From contig FODP01000014.1 in assembly GCA_900110395.1 (NCBI GenBank), positions 1-64,000 of the forward strand: a stretch of DNA of 64,000 nt, read 5' to 3'. Numbering within the stretch: the stretch's first letter is position 1; every line of letters starts with the position of its first letter. The stretch comes from Rhodospirillales bacterium URHD0017. Lineage in GTDB: Bacteria; Pseudomonadota; Alphaproteobacteria; Reyranellales; Reyranellaceae. The notes under the pieces were generated by a model. It did not search any database. It saw only the letters and a list, made by a program, of their open reading frames with translations, and was not told the DNA's origin. Of the stretch, positions 1 to 8,428 are shown piece by piece. The position numbers were made by a program, and so were the translations under genes.

Positions 1-1
1 G

Positions 2-232
2 CCCAAGCGGGGCGATGGACCCGGCACCATCGCCTGGCGCCAGCGCATGGCCGGCCAACCGGCACAGGCCATCTACCGACGGCGCTTCGCCACCGAGCGA
101 CCCCACGCCCATATGCGCAATCATGGCCTGCGGCGCCTGCTCGTGCGCGGCATCGACAAGGTCAAGGCGGTCGTGCTCTGGCACGTCCACGCCTTCAACT
201 TCCTGCAGTTCAAGAGGCTCGGCCTCGCCTGA
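2..232 (+). CDS. Transposase, C-terminal fragment (IS1182-like), cut by window edge
   Basis: The reading frame is open from the first bases and ends at TGA 230-232, so this is the last ~76 residues of a protein that begins outside the window. The C-terminal pattern (WRQRMA near the start, YRRRFATE, then LRRLLVRGIDKVKAVVLWH) matches the end of IS1182-family DDE transposases, where the final catalytic Glu lies in the R-x-x-x-E stretch; here ATER supplies that Glu. Internal ATGs give only a shorter version of the same frame and are not real starts. Whether the full element is intact cannot be seen. The 120 bp that follow hold no gene and no inverted repeat that I can identify. Confidence 0.75.
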   Translation, partial: PKRGDGPGTIAWRQRMAGQPAQAIYRRRFATERPHAHMRNHGLRRLLVRGIDKVKAVVLWHVHAFNFLQFKRLGLA

Positions 233-354
233 TCGCCTCGGCCTCTCGCCGACACCGACACCGACCGGATAGCCCGCCGGCTGACAACCACTGCTTCTAT
301 CCCAGTCGTCAGACGATAGCTTCACGCCCTCTGGAGTGGCGCGCTCCCGGCAAA

Positions 355-723
355 CTACGACTCGAAATCCTCAGCCCGAAGCTCGATCGGATCGCCGTGC
401 TGGGTGCGGTCGGCGGCGTGGTCCCAGGCGTCGTGGTAGCGGGCCAGGAGGCTCGCGTCGGCGATGCCCTTCTCGGTGATCAGGCGTTCGAGGGCGTTTA
501 GCCAGTGAAAGTAGTAGGTCGTACCGGTGTCGGGATCGCCGGCTGCCTGCGCGCGCTTGATCTCGTCGGCGAGCGTCGCCGCCCATTCCGGCCAGGTGAA
601 CAGGCCGCGCTTGTGCAACGCTACCGCCATGGCGAAGGCCTGCGCTTCCCATGGCTCGCGGAACACCGGGCCTTCGGCATCGCTCGGAATGCCCGCGACC
701 GGGATGGTCTCGCGATCCGTCAT
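355..723 (-). CDS. Nitrile hydratase accessory (activator) protein
   Basis: This 122-residue protein has the layout of the small NHase activators that load the metal and show homology to the beta-subunit N-terminus. It carries the P-x-F-x-E-P-W-E-A-Q-A-F-A segment (about residues 18-30), then W-P-E-W-A and a Y-x-H-W-L-x-A-L-E stretch near residue 75. It is the third gene of a minus-strand operon. Its ATG (721-723) overlaps the beta-subunit stop by 4 nt (ATGA), which indicates translational coupling. By family knowledge it is needed for cobalt incorporation and maturation of the enzyme; that role is inferred here from homology and position. Confidence 0.88.
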   Translation of the reverse strand: MTDRETIPVAGIPSDAEGPVFREPWEAQAFAMAVALHKRGLFTWPEWAATLADEIKRAQAAGDPDTGTTYYFHWLNALERLITEKGIADASLLARYHDAWDHAADRTQHGDPIELRAEDFES

Positions 724-1376
724 GCCGGTTCGAGATAAGGCTCGAAGGCGTCGATCGAGATCGTCAGTGTCGGGTCGGTATCCGGTCCCCAGATCTCGCG
801 CCCGTCGAACACGACCGTATAGAGCCATTGCGGATCGTCGCCGCGATCGGTCGCGACCGAATCGGGATAGGCATGGCAGCCGTGGATCAGCTCCACCGTG
901 CCCACCTTGTCGCGCGCGTAGCGCGGCAGGCGCGTATGGGTCAGCGGATTGATGTTCCTGGTGCGCACCCGGTCGCCCGGCTTGAACCGGGCAGGGCCCT
1001 GCTGCTGGCGGAAGAACGAGTTGCGCGTCATGCCGGCCTGCACGGTCTCGACCGAGAGCTTGCGCGGCAGCGGCTTGGTCGGCCCGAGCGCATGGCCCGC
1101 CTTGAGCTCGGCCTCCGTCACGTAGCCGCGCAACAGCAGGTTCTTCTCCATCGCCAGCTCCCAGCGTTGGTAGTAGGAGACGGCGAGGTAGGTCCGCGCC
1201 GGCAGCGTTTCCTGGGCGTAACGCGAATCGTCGATGTGCCAGGCGCCGGCGTAGCCCATGGCCCGCTGCATGGCGAGCACGCGGCCCTCCCACGTCTCGT
1301 GGAACGGCGGCTCATTCTCCTCGGCCTCGACCTTGCCGAAGCCGTCCATGCCGCCCATGTCGTGCACGCCGTTCAT
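720..1376 (-). CDS. nthB: Nitrile hydratase subunit beta
   Basis: A 218-residue subunit of the enzyme that hydrates nitriles to amides. The N-terminal MNGVHDMGGMDGFG motif is diagnostic of NHase beta chains. The C-terminal half has the SH3-like barrel signature (F-K-P-G-D-R-V-R, then H-T-R-L-P-R-Y). The start at MNGVHD was chosen over a further-upstream in-frame Met because the family N-terminus begins exactly there and the ATG overlaps the alpha-subunit stop by 4 nt. Order is alpha-beta-activator, as in typical cobalt NHase operons. No amidase gene sits in the operon; the nearest amidase in the window is about 40 kb away. Confidence 0.95.
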   Translation of the reverse strand: MNGVHDMGGMDGFGKVEAEENEPPFHETWEGRVLAMQRAMGYAGAWHIDDSRYAQETLPARTYLAVSYYQRWELAMEKNLLLRGYVTEAELKAGHALGPTKPLPRKLSVETVQAGMTRNSFFRQQQGPARFKPGDRVRTRNINPLTHTRLPRYARDKVGTVELIHGCHAYPDSVATDRGDDPQWLYTVVFDGREIWGPDTDPTLTISIDAFEPYLEPA

Positions 1377-1993
1377 TTGGCGATCCCCGCCGGTGTGAGC
1401 GCGAGACCGGTGCCGATCATCGAATCGCGGGTCACAAGATCGGCCAGCCGCTCCTCGCTCCACTCCTCGGTGCCGGCGGGGCGCATTGGCAGCACCAGGA
1501 AGCGAGTCTCGGCAGTCGAGTCCCAGACGCGGATCTCGGTCTCCTTCGCGAGCTTGACCCCGAAGTCATCGAGCACACCGCGCGGATCCTTGACCGCGCG
1601 CGAGCGGTAGGGTGCGGACTTGTACCAGACCGGCGGCAGGCCGAGCATTTCCCACGGATAGCAGGAGCACAGGGTGCACACGATCATGTTGTGGCGCTGC
1701 GGCGTGTTCTCGACGGCGACCAGGTGATCGCCGACCGGGCTGACGTAGCCCAGCGTACCGACCGCGGCGGTGGCGTCCTTCAGGAGCGCCTGCCTGAAGG
1801 CGGGGTCGGTCCACGCCTTGGCGACGACCAGCGCGCCGTTGCGCGGGCCGACCTTGGTTTCGTAGGTCTCGACGATGGCGTCGAGCGCCGCCGGGTCGAT
1901 GTAGCCCTTCTCGGTCAAGATCGTTTCCAGCGCGCGCACACGCAGCTGGGTCTCGGACAGTTCCGAGCCGTGATCGTGGTCGTGATCGGCCAT
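1373..1993 (-). CDS. nthA: Nitrile hydratase subunit alpha, cobalt type
   Basis: A 206-residue catalytic subunit. The metal claw is V-C-T-L-C-S-C-Y-P-W with cysteines at residues 106, 109 and 111. Thr after the first Cys is the known marker of low-spin Co(III) NHases (iron enzymes have Ser). The second and third Cys are normally oxidised post-translationally in this family. A His/Asp-rich N-terminus (MADHDHDHG) precedes the fold. The start was taken at this Met because the upstream in-frame sequence does not resemble the family. First gene of the alpha-beta-activator operon; the region up to 2045 is the likely promoter. Confidence 0.95.
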   Translation of the reverse strand: MADHDHDHGSELSETQLRVRALETILTEKGYIDPAALDAIVETYETKVGPRNGALVVAKAWTDPAFRQALLKDATAAVGTLGYVSPVGDHLVAVENTPQRHNMIVCTLCSCYPWEMLGLPPVWYKSAPYRSRAVKDPRGVLDDFGVKLAKETEIRVWDSTAETRFLVLPMRPAGTEEWSEERLADLVTRDSMIGTGLALTPAGIAK

Positions 1994-2045
1994 GGAAAGG
2001 GACTCCTGTGAACAGCCCTCATCGTAGCCAACCGGAGCCCGGCGT

Positions 2046-2864
2046 CTAGTCGTCGGGCGGCACCTCGGTCTCCAGGCCGCGATCGACCAGACACTTCCAC
2101 GCTTCCTCCGCATCGTCGGCGAAGCTGAAGAGGTCGAGGTCCGTCGTCGTAATCATGCTGGCCTCGAGCAGAGCATCGAAGTTGATGATCCGGGTCCAGT
2201 ACGCCCGGTCGAAGCAGACGATCGGGATGTGCGGCGCCTTGCGTGTCTGCGTCAGGGTCAGGATCTCGAACAGTTCGTCCAGCGTGCCGAAGCCGCCGGG
2301 AAAGACGACCAAGGCGGCGGCGCGCATCGCGAGATGCATCTTCCGCATGGCAAAGTAGTGGAACTGGAAGGTCAGGTCGGGGGTCGAGTAGGCGTTGGGC
2401 TGCTGCTCCAGCGGCAGGTGGATGTTGAAGCCGATCGACGGAGCCCCGGCCTCCGACGCGCCCCGGTTGGCGGCCTCCATGATGCCGCCACCGCCGCCCG
2501 TGGCGATCACGTTGCGCCGGCCGGCCTTGCGGCTCTGCAGGGCGCCACCGCGCTCCGAGGCGATGCGTCCGAAGCGGCGGGCCTGCTCGTACCAGCGCGC
2601 CGCGCGCTCGACTTGGCGCGCCATGGCCTCGGGCGAGGGCGTCGACACGGCTGGCCCGGGATCGCCTTCGACGGCCGGTTTGGTGCGGGCGCTGCCGAAC
2701 ACGACGATCGTCGAAATGACGCCCCATTTTCTCAGCTGTTCATCGGCCTTGGCATACTCAAGGAGGAAGCGAACGCCCCGGGTCGAGTCACCCAGGATGA
2801 ATTCCTCGTCCAGCGCAGCCAGGCGATAGGAGGAGCTTTGCCTTTGAAGATCATTGTCGGTCAT
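2046..2864 (-). CDS. LOG family protein (Rossmann fold, TIGR00730-like)
   Basis: A 272-residue protein with the LOG-family motif PGGFGTLDELFE (around residue 182) preceded by the nucleotide-fold glycine stretch (A-T-G-G-G-G-G-I-M-E). This family includes cytokinin riboside 5'-monophosphate phosphoribohydrolases and nucleotide-processing enzymes once annotated as lysine decarboxylases. At 272 residues it is one of the longer members, with an N-terminal extension of about 50 residues before the V-V-F-G-S-A-R strand. It reads away from the divergent amidohydrolase at 2906. The physiological substrate is not evident from context. Confidence 0.85.
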   Translation of the reverse strand: MTDNDLQRQSSSYRLAALDEEFILGDSTRGVRFLLEYAKADEQLRKWGVISTIVVFGSARTKPAVEGDPGPAVSTPSPEAMARQVERAARWYEQARRFGRIASERGGALQSRKAGRRNVIATGGGGGIMEAANRGASEAGAPSIGFNIHLPLEQQPNAYSTPDLTFQFHYFAMRKMHLAMRAAALVVFPGGFGTLDELFEILTLTQTRKAPHIPIVCFDRAYWTRIINFDALLEASMITTTDLDLFSFADDAEEAWKCLVDRGLETEVPPDD

Positions 2865-2905
2865 GATGGCAGTCTAGAGTGAGATCAACAGAGGGGAGAA
2901 CGCCA

Positions 2906-3997
2906 ATGTCTTTGACCGGGGATTTCGTTCCAAGCCCTCCCACAGGCGGCCTCATATTCACGGGCTGCGACATGCAGAGTGCGGCGGCCGGGCTGAGCCC
3001 GCCGCACGCCCACGATCATACCCATCCGCGGCGGCGCGAGGTCGTGGTCAACGGCAAGCGGGTCAAGACCATCGACGTCCACGCCCATTGCTGCGTTCCC
3101 AAGGCCATGGCGCTGGTCAAGCATCCGCTCGAGGCGCCGGGGCTCCTGATGGACGACACCAGCGTGCGCATCGCCGCCATGGACGCCCAGGGCATCGACG
3201 TCGAGGCACTCAGCATCAATCCCTACTGGTACCGGGCCGAGCGCGACGTCGCGGCCGAGCTGATCAAGGTGCAGAACGAGACGTTGGTCGAGTTCTGCGC
3301 CGCCAACCCCGACCGTTTCGTGGCCTTCGCCACGGCCGCCTTGCAACATCCCGAGCTTGCCGCGGAGCAGGTCGAGCACGCCGTCAAGAAGCTCGGATTC
3401 AAAGGCGTCGGTGTGGGAGGCAGCGTGGCCGGCGAAGAGCTGGCCAATCCCAGGTTCCATCCTTTCTGGAAGAAGTGCGAGGAACTCGGTGTCCTCGTCT
3501 TCATGCATCCGCTGGGCACCCGCGAGCTCGAGCCGAGTGGCCGGCTGGGCGGCAGCGGCCTGCTGACCAACACCATCGGCAATCCGCTCGAGACCACGAT
3601 CGCGCTGTCGCACCTGATCTTCGAGGGCACCCTCGACCGCTTTCCGGGCTTGAAGATCTGCGCCGCGCATGGCGGCGGCTTCCTGCCGTCCTATGCCAAC
3701 CGATCCGACGCGGTGATCCGCTGCTTCCCCAACCGCGTCGGCCCGTTGCCCAAGAAGAATCCGACGGCCTACCTGAAGGACGGCCAGCTCTTCTTCGACA
3801 CCATCGTCTTCACGCCCGAGGCGCTGCGCCACCTGATCGCCGAGACCGGTCCGGGCCAGATCATGATCGGCACCGACTATCCGTTCCCGTGGACCACTAC
3901 CGAAGTCGACCTGGTGCTGAGCACGCCCGGCCTCAGCGACGAGCAGCGCATCGCCATTCTCGGCGGCACGGCGGCGAAGCTGCTCGGTATCAAGTAG
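2906..3997 (+). CDS. Amidohydrolase 2 family protein (ACMSD-like)
   Basis: A 363-residue TIM-barrel metal hydrolase/decarboxylase. Metal-site motifs: D-V-H-A-H near residue 63, a His in F-M-H-P-L, H-G-G-G-F-L, and the late Asp in M-I-G-T-D-Y-P-F-P-W, as in aminocarboxymuconate-semialdehyde decarboxylase relatives. The start at 2906 was chosen for the strong upstream GAGGGGAGAA at good spacing; an upstream ATG lacks one. The N-terminal ~45 residues are an extension with a His-rich stretch (HAHDHTHP) not typical of the core fold. It converges on another amidohydrolase, with a hairpin repeat array between them. Confidence 0.85.
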   Translation: MSLTGDFVPSPPTGGLIFTGCDMQSAAAGLSPPHAHDHTHPRRREVVVNGKRVKTIDVHAHCCVPKAMALVKHPLEAPGLLMDDTSVRIAAMDAQGIDVEALSINPYWYRAERDVAAELIKVQNETLVEFCAANPDRFVAFATAALQHPELAAEQVEHAVKKLGFKGVGVGGSVAGEELANPRFHPFWKKCEELGVLVFMHPLGTRELEPSGRLGGSGLLTNTIGNPLETTIALSHLIFEGTLDRFPGLKICAAHGGGFLPSYANRSDAVIRCFPNRVGPLPKKNPTAYLKDGQLFFDTIVFTPEALRHLIAETGPGQIMIGTDYPFPWTTTEVDLVLSTPGLSDEQRIAILGGTAAKLLGIK

Positions 3998-3998
3998 G

Positions 3999-4150
3999 AG
4001 TCCGGACCTCCAGGTCCGCTCATGATCTTCTGGACCGCGAGCTTCCAGCTCGCTCATGACTCGTGAGCGCGCAGGGAGGTCGCGTCAGACGCGACCCAGC
4101 GCGCGGTCCGGAAGACGAAGAACATGAGCGGACCTGGAGGTCCGCGCTCC
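3999..4150. repeat. Compound REP array (four hairpins) between convergent genes
   Basis: Four palindromes lie in ~150 bp: 4003-4018 (CGGACCTCCAGGTCCG), 4037-4053 (GCGAGCTTCCAGCTCGC), 4078-4096 (nine-base stem around a single A) and 4128-4145 (GCGGACCTGGAGGTCCGC). The outer two are inverted with respect to each other, and the third is enclosed by a GCGCGC/GCGCGC pair. TCATGA or CATGA flanks the hairpins. The same four-part arrangement recurs at 17698-17850. It may act as a bidirectional terminator for the convergent neighbours. Confidence 0.9.
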
Positions 4151-4158
4151 GGCAAGGC

Positions 4159-5280
4159 TCAGTGCAGGCCGTAGAACCCCATGGCACCGCCGGCCATGAT
4201 CTTGTGCTGAGCCCCGGGCGACAGTCCCTTCATCCGTTCCTTCAGCATCTCCGGCGCGCCCGGGAAGAAGCCGTCGCGATGCGGGTAGTCGGTCGCCCAT
4301 AGGATCTTGTGCGGGCCGATATACTCGGCCAGCGCGCCGATCGAGCCTTCGACCGGCTCGAAGGAGATCCAGCAGTTGCGCTGGAACAGCTCGCTTGGCC
4401 GTGTCTTCAGGCCGGAATCGTTAAAGCCCTTGTCGTCGAAGTGGCGGTCCATGCGGTCGAGCCAGGGCGCGATCCAGCCGCCGCCCGATTCGAGGAAGGC
4501 CACACGCAACTTGGGATGCCGTTCGCACACGCCGCCCCAGATGAAGCTCATGGCCGCCAGCATCATCTCCATGGTGTGCGAGATGATGTGCTGCGCGCCC
4601 CGCCCGTCGAAGCGGTCGACGCCGACCGTCGGCATGCCGCTGTTGCCGCCTTCGTGGATGCCGATGCAGAAGTCGAGCTCTTCGGCCGCGCTCCAGAACG
4701 GCGCGTAGTCCGGGTCGTGCAGCTTGCGATCGTTGTAGGGATTGGGCCGCAGGAAGCCGCCGCGGAAACCGAGCTCCTTGCGGGCGAAGGTCATCTCCTG
4801 GATCGCCGCGTCGATCGACTGCATCGGCAGCATGGCGATGCCGAACAATCGGTCGGGATAGGGCTTGCAGTAGTCGGCGAGCCAGCGGTTGTAGGCGCGG
4901 CACATCGCGGCGGCGAAGGCGGGATCGCTGACGGCGCCGGCGAACAGGCCGAGGCTGGGATAAAGGAAGGCGGCATCGATGCCGTCGAGATCCATGTCGG
5001 GGATGCGCGCGTGCGGGTCGAAGCCGCCCTTGCGTCCGTCCTTGTAGGACATCGCATCGGCCGCGACGACGCCCTGGCGCGCGCCCACGCCGCCGATGCC
5101 GCCGAAGCCCGCGCGGCTGCCGAGGATCTTGTCCTCGAGCAGCAGGCGCTCCTTGCCGTTGTCGTCCTTGACCAGCTTCGGCGCGCGCTCGCGATACTGC
5201 GGATCCATGTAGTCGTCCCACAGCGTGAATGGCTCCAGCACATGCCCATCGGCATCGATGACGTCGTACTTGCGGCCCAT
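4159..5280 (-). CDS. Amidohydrolase family protein
   Basis: A 373-residue amidohydrolase-2 type enzyme, about the usual length. It starts Y-D-V-I-D-A-D-G-H-V-L-E-P, the variant of the first metal motif seen in many members (D-x-D-x-H). A later G-I-H-E-G-G supplies another His, and W-A-T-D-Y-P-H-R-D-G near residue 330 gives the catalytic Asp and a following His. Relatives include decarboxylases and hydrolases of aromatic or lactone compounds. It does not closely resemble the neighbouring amidohydrolase at 2906, so this is not a tandem duplication. The substrate is unknown. Confidence 0.85.
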   Translation of the reverse strand: MGRKYDVIDADGHVLEPFTLWDDYMDPQYRERAPKLVKDDNGKERLLLEDKILGSRAGFGGIGGVGARQGVVAADAMSYKDGRKGGFDPHARIPDMDLDGIDAAFLYPSLGLFAGAVSDPAFAAAMCRAYNRWLADYCKPYPDRLFGIAMLPMQSIDAAIQEMTFARKELGFRGGFLRPNPYNDRKLHDPDYAPFWSAAEELDFCIGIHEGGNSGMPTVGVDRFDGRGAQHIISHTMEMMLAAMSFIWGGVCERHPKLRVAFLESGGGWIAPWLDRMDRHFDDKGFNDSGLKTRPSELFQRNCWISFEPVEGSIGALAEYIGPHKILWATDYPHRDGFFPGAPEMLKERMKGLSPGAQHKIMAGGAMGFYGLH

Positions 5281-5387
5281 GTTTCCTCCATCCGGCTTGC
5301 CCGCCGGTTTGGTGGAGAAATCATAGTGATTCCCACCCGCGAAAACAGGCTCTAGGCTGCCGCCAACTTCAGAAGGGGAGAGAGCGC

Positions 5388-6137
5388 ATGGACCTGAAAG
5401 GCACGGTGGCCGTGGTTACTGGCGGCAATGGCGGGCTGGGGCAGCGCATCTGCCATGCACTGGCTGCACAGGGTTGTCACATCGCCGTCGTCTACGCCCA
5501 GAGCAAGGATCAGGCAGAGGGCGTGGCGCGCGATCTCGAGAAGCATCAGGTCGGCGCGGCGGCCTTCGCCTGCGATGTGACCAAGCGCGACCAGGTACAG
5601 AAGATGGTCGATGACGTGGTGAAGCGCTTCGGCCGGCTCGACATCCTGGTCAATGATGCGGCCTACAACAAATCGATCCCGTTCAAGGATCTCGACAACC
5701 TCACCTATGAGGAATGGACCAAGATCATCGATATCAACCTCACCGGGCCGATGCTGCTGACCAAGGCCGTTGCACCCGTGATGAAGCGGCAGGGCAGCGG
5801 ACGCATCGTCAACATCTCCTCGGTCGCGGGGCTGGGGCCGACCGGCTCGTCGATCGCCTACGCCGTTTCCAAGGCGGGCCTGATCCATCTCACCAAGTGC
5901 ATGGCGGTGGCGCTGGCGCCCGAGGTGCTGGTGAACTGCGTGGCGCCCGGCCTGCTCGAAGGCACGCGCGCGACGGCCAACCTCAGGCCGGAGGTGATCG
6001 AGACCGGCCGCAAGGCCTCGCTGCTGGGCAAGGCCGCCGACAAGGACGACTGCGCCGATCAGGTCGTCACGATGTGCCGCACCAACACCATGACCGGCCA
6101 GACGCTGGTGATCGATTCGGGTCGGACGTTTCATTGA
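5388..6137 (+). CDS. SDR family NAD(P)-dependent oxidoreductase (FabG-like)
   Basis: A 249-residue classical short-chain dehydrogenase: TGGNGGLG cofactor loop (residues 11-18), N-D-A-A-Y (variant NNAG), catalytic Ser in I-V-N-I-S-S-V-A-G, and Y-A-V-S-K. The start has an AGAAGGGGAG ribosome-binding site. The NNAG motif is changed to NDAA, a minor oddity that usually does not abolish activity. It is divergent from the amidohydrolase at 4159 and convergent with the Gfo/Idh/MocA gene; a hairpin repeat sits just after its stop. Confidence 0.9.
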   Translation: MDLKGTVAVVTGGNGGLGQRICHALAAQGCHIAVVYAQSKDQAEGVARDLEKHQVGAAAFACDVTKRDQVQKMVDDVVKRFGRLDILVNDAAYNKSIPFKDLDNLTYEEWTKIIDINLTGPMLLTKAVAPVMKRQGSGRIVNISSVAGLGPTGSSIAYAVSKAGLIHLTKCMAVALAPEVLVNCVAPGLLEGTRATANLRPEVIETGRKASLLGKAADKDDCADQVVTMCRTNTMTGQTLVIDSGRTFH

Positions 6138-6140
6138 TGG

Positions 6141-6165
6141 GAGCGCGGACCGGAGGTCCGCGCTC
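6141..6165. repeat. REP-type hairpin, likely bidirectional terminator
   Basis: A near-perfect 25-bp palindrome built on GAGCGCGGACC-GGA-GGTCCGCGCTC, 3 bp after the SDR stop and 6 bp before the stop of the convergent oxidoreductase gene. It carries the GCGGACC stem seen in other REP copies of this window but has a shortened centre. There is no T-tract on either side, so termination is inferred from position and stem strength. Confidence 0.75.
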
Positions 6166-6171
6166 CGATTA

Positions 6172-7317
6172 TCAGAGCTTCAGGTCGGGCACGCTGATCC
6201 AGCGTTGCTCGGCGACGCTGCGATAGGCGAGGTCAGCGAGCTGTACGGCTTTGGCGCCCTCGACCAGGGTCGGCAGGTAGGGCGCATCCTCGCCGACGTG
6301 GCGCAGGAAAGCCTCCCAGCACTGGCGGAAAGGCCCCTTGCTGTCGCCCGCGTCCGGCACTTCCTTCCAATCCGCCATCAAGTCGACGCCGCCGGGTCGG
6401 GCGGCCTTGATGAACGCCTCCGGCGTGTCGGCCGCCGACTGGGTGAAGCAGCGGAAGCGGCCGGCCACGGCCGAGCCGTTGGTGCCGTCGATCTGCACCA
6501 CCATGGTGTCGTCTCGCCGGGGCCGCGTCGCCCAGCTGTTGGTGATGACGCCGATCGCGCCGCCCTGGAGCTTCACCAGGGCGTAGTTCGTATCCTCGGC
6601 ATCGACCTTGTAGCGCTGTCCGCTCTCGTCGACGCGCTCGGGGATCGCGGTGGTCATGACCGCGCAGACGTCGGTGATCGGTGACGCCAGACGATCGATC
6701 ATGTAGCGCCAGTGCGCCATCATATCGAGCGCCAGCCCGCCGCCCTCCGCCTTCTTGTAGTTCCAGCTCGGCCGCTGGCATTCCTGCTCGCTGCCGTCGA
6801 AGATCCACGAGCCGGCATCGATCTTCACCGACAGGATGCGGCCGAAGAAGCCCGACTTGCTGGCGGCCAGAAGCTTGCCGTAACCGGGCAGGAACAGCTT
6901 GTCCTGGATCACGCCGTGCTTGAGGCCGGCACGGTCAGCGAGACGTGCCAGCTCCATCGCCTCGTCGACCGTGGGCGCCATCGGCTTCTCGATGAAGATG
7001 TGCTTGCCGGCAGCGATCGCCTGCCGCACGCGCTTGGGGCGATCGCCGGTGGCGGCGCAATCCATGAAGATCCGGTCGGGACCGGCGAATGCTTCCTCGA
7101 GCTTGGTCGTCCAGCGTAGGCCGCCATGCTCGGCCGAGAGCTTCTCGATGCGCCGGGCGTCGCGGCCGACCAGCATCAGCTCGGGGATCAGCCGGTCGCC
7201 GTTGGCGAGCGGAAGTCCGCCTTCGGCGGCGATGGCTAAAAGATTGGCCATGTGCTGGGTCGTGCCCATGCGGCCCGTGGCGCCGTTGATGATGACGCCG
7301 ATCCGACGATCGCCCAT
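6172..7317 (-). CDS. Gfo/Idh/MocA family oxidoreductase
   Basis: A 381-residue NAD(P)-dependent oxidoreductase. The N-terminal Rossmann fold (I-G-V-I-I-N-G-A-T-G-R-M-G) is followed by the family hallmark E-K-P-M-A (around residue 113). The C-terminal half carries an A-L-D-M-M-A-H-W-R-Y-M segment with the conserved Asp and His. The start at 7317 is preferred to the Met five codons upstream because GGAG lies nine bases before it. The natural substrate (a sugar, inositol or related polyol in most relatives) cannot be told from the neighbours. Confidence 0.85.
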   Translation of the reverse strand: MGDRRIGVIINGATGRMGTTQHMANLLAIAAEGGLPLANGDRLIPELMLVGRDARRIEKLSAEHGGLRWTTKLEEAFAGPDRIFMDCAATGDRPKRVRQAIAAGKHIFIEKPMAPTVDEAMELARLADRAGLKHGVIQDKLFLPGYGKLLAASKSGFFGRILSVKIDAGSWIFDGSEQECQRPSWNYKKAEGGGLALDMMAHWRYMIDRLASPITDVCAVMTTAIPERVDESGQRYKVDAEDTNYALVKLQGGAIGVITNSWATRPRRDDTMVVQIDGTNGSAVAGRFRCFTQSAADTPEAFIKAARPGGVDLMADWKEVPDAGDSKGPFRQCWEAFLRHVGEDAPYLPTLVEGAKAVQLADLAYRSVAEQRWISVPDLKL

Positions 7318-7388
7318 GTCTGTCCGCTCCATCCGCGTGCTACGGTCATTGTGACGTGCGCGCGGGGGTATGAGAAGCGGGGGTAGTC

Positions 7389-7823
7389 ATGAACCGAAAC
7401 AAGCTCGGCAAGTTCATCCTGAGCTTCGTGCTGGTGGCAGGAGCGATCGTGTCGACCGCCGTCGACTGGAACACCACGCACCTGTTCAATCCGGCCTGGC
7501 ATCCGCATGCGCGCTTCCACGATGCGCTGTTCCTGCTGTTCCTCGACGCAACGACCCTCGTCATGCTCTGGCTGCTGTGGCGACGGAGCGCGGAACCCGC
7601 GGTCGGAATCACGGCGGTCGCCTTGTATTCGGCCGCGGTCTGGACGCCGTTCCTCTATATCGAGGCGCTCATTCCCGGCACCAGCCTGCTGGCGTCGGCC
7701 GATGTGCCGGTGCTGAGAATTGCCGGGATGGTCCTGGCCCCGAACCTTCTCATCGCCATCGTCATGCTGGTGTTGACGATCGCCGGCTATTGGCTGGGCC
7801 GTGACTTCGGCACCGATGCGTAA
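7389..7823 (+). CDS. Uncharacterised four-helix membrane protein
   Basis: A 144-residue hydrophobic protein with about four membrane segments (roughly residues 8-26, 45-62, 73-93 and 112-136) and short loops. I do not recognise the family; it has no catalytic motif. The end of the gene overlaps the ATG of the next, HupE-like gene by 8 nt, so the two are probably co-translated, and this protein may be a partner of the HupE-like one. It is divergent from the Gfo/Idh/MocA gene. Confidence 0.7.
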   Translation: MNRNKLGKFILSFVLVAGAIVSTAVDWNTTHLFNPAWHPHARFHDALFLLFLDATTLVMLWLLWRRSAEPAVGITAVALYSAAVWTPFLYIEALIPGTSLLASADVPVLRIAGMVLAPNLLIAIVMLVLTIAGYWLGRDFGTDA

Positions 7824-8424
7824 GCGCCGGCTCGCGGCGTGGTCCGTCGCGCCGACGGTCGTGCTGTTGCCGGCTCTGGCCAGGGCGCATCAGGGCGGCA
7901 GCGATGCGGGCCTGATGGCCGGCCTGATGCATCCGGTGTTCGGGCCCGATCACCTGCTGGCGATGATCAGTGTCGGCGTCGTCAGCGTCCAGCTGGGCGG
8001 CGCCAACATCTGGCGCATCCCCTTGGCGTTCGTCGGCGCCATGGTCGTCGGCGCTGTGCTCGGCCTTCAGCAGGTCGCCTTGCCGTATTCGGAGCTGGGG
8101 ATAGCCGCATCGGTTCTGATGCTGGGCATGGGCATCGTCGTGGCGCATCGCGGCATGTCACCATGGCCGATCACGGCGCTGATCGCCTTCTTCGGCAGCC
8201 TCCACGGCTATGTACACGGCGCTGAGATCCCGGGATCGGTGAGCCCGGCGCTTTACACGCTGGGCTTCGTGATCAGCACGGCGGTGCTGCACCTCTTCGG
8301 GATGATCATCGGCGAAGTGGCGACGATGCGGCGTTGGCTGTCGAAGGGTTTGCGGTTCACCGGCGCCGCGGTGACGGTATCGGGCGCCGCCTTCCTGCTG
8401 CAGTCGTTTTCGGGTACGGCCTGA
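7816..8424 (+). CDS. HupE/UreJ family protein
   Basis: A 202-residue membrane protein of the HupE/UreJ family, members of which are associated with nickel or cobalt uptake for hydrogenase and urease. Motifs: H-P-V-F-G-P-D-H-L-L-A-M in the first membrane region and F-G-S-L-H-G-Y-V-H-G-A-E in the middle. The N-terminus looks like a signal peptide ending ALARAHQGG; the His just after cleavage is typical of the family. The ATG at 7816 was used; a GTG at 7801 is in frame but adds only five residues before the signal peptide. A metal-supply role for the cobalt nitrile hydratase nearby is possible but is inference. Confidence 0.85.
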   Translation: MRKRRLAAWSVAPTVVLLPALARAHQGGSDAGLMAGLMHPVFGPDHLLAMISVGVVSVQLGGANIWRIPLAFVGAMVVGAVLGLQQVALPYSELGIAASVLMLGMGIVVAHRGMSPWPITALIAFFGSLHGYVHGAEIPGSVSPALYTLGFVISTAVLHLFGMIIGEVATMRRWLSKGLRFTGAAVTVSGAAFLLQSFSGTA

Positions 8425-8428
8425 AGCC

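Noticed and set aside
3999..4150. Possible CRISPR array from repeated motifs
   Set aside because: The repeats are palindromic hairpins in alternating orientation with no regular spacers and no cas genes nearby.
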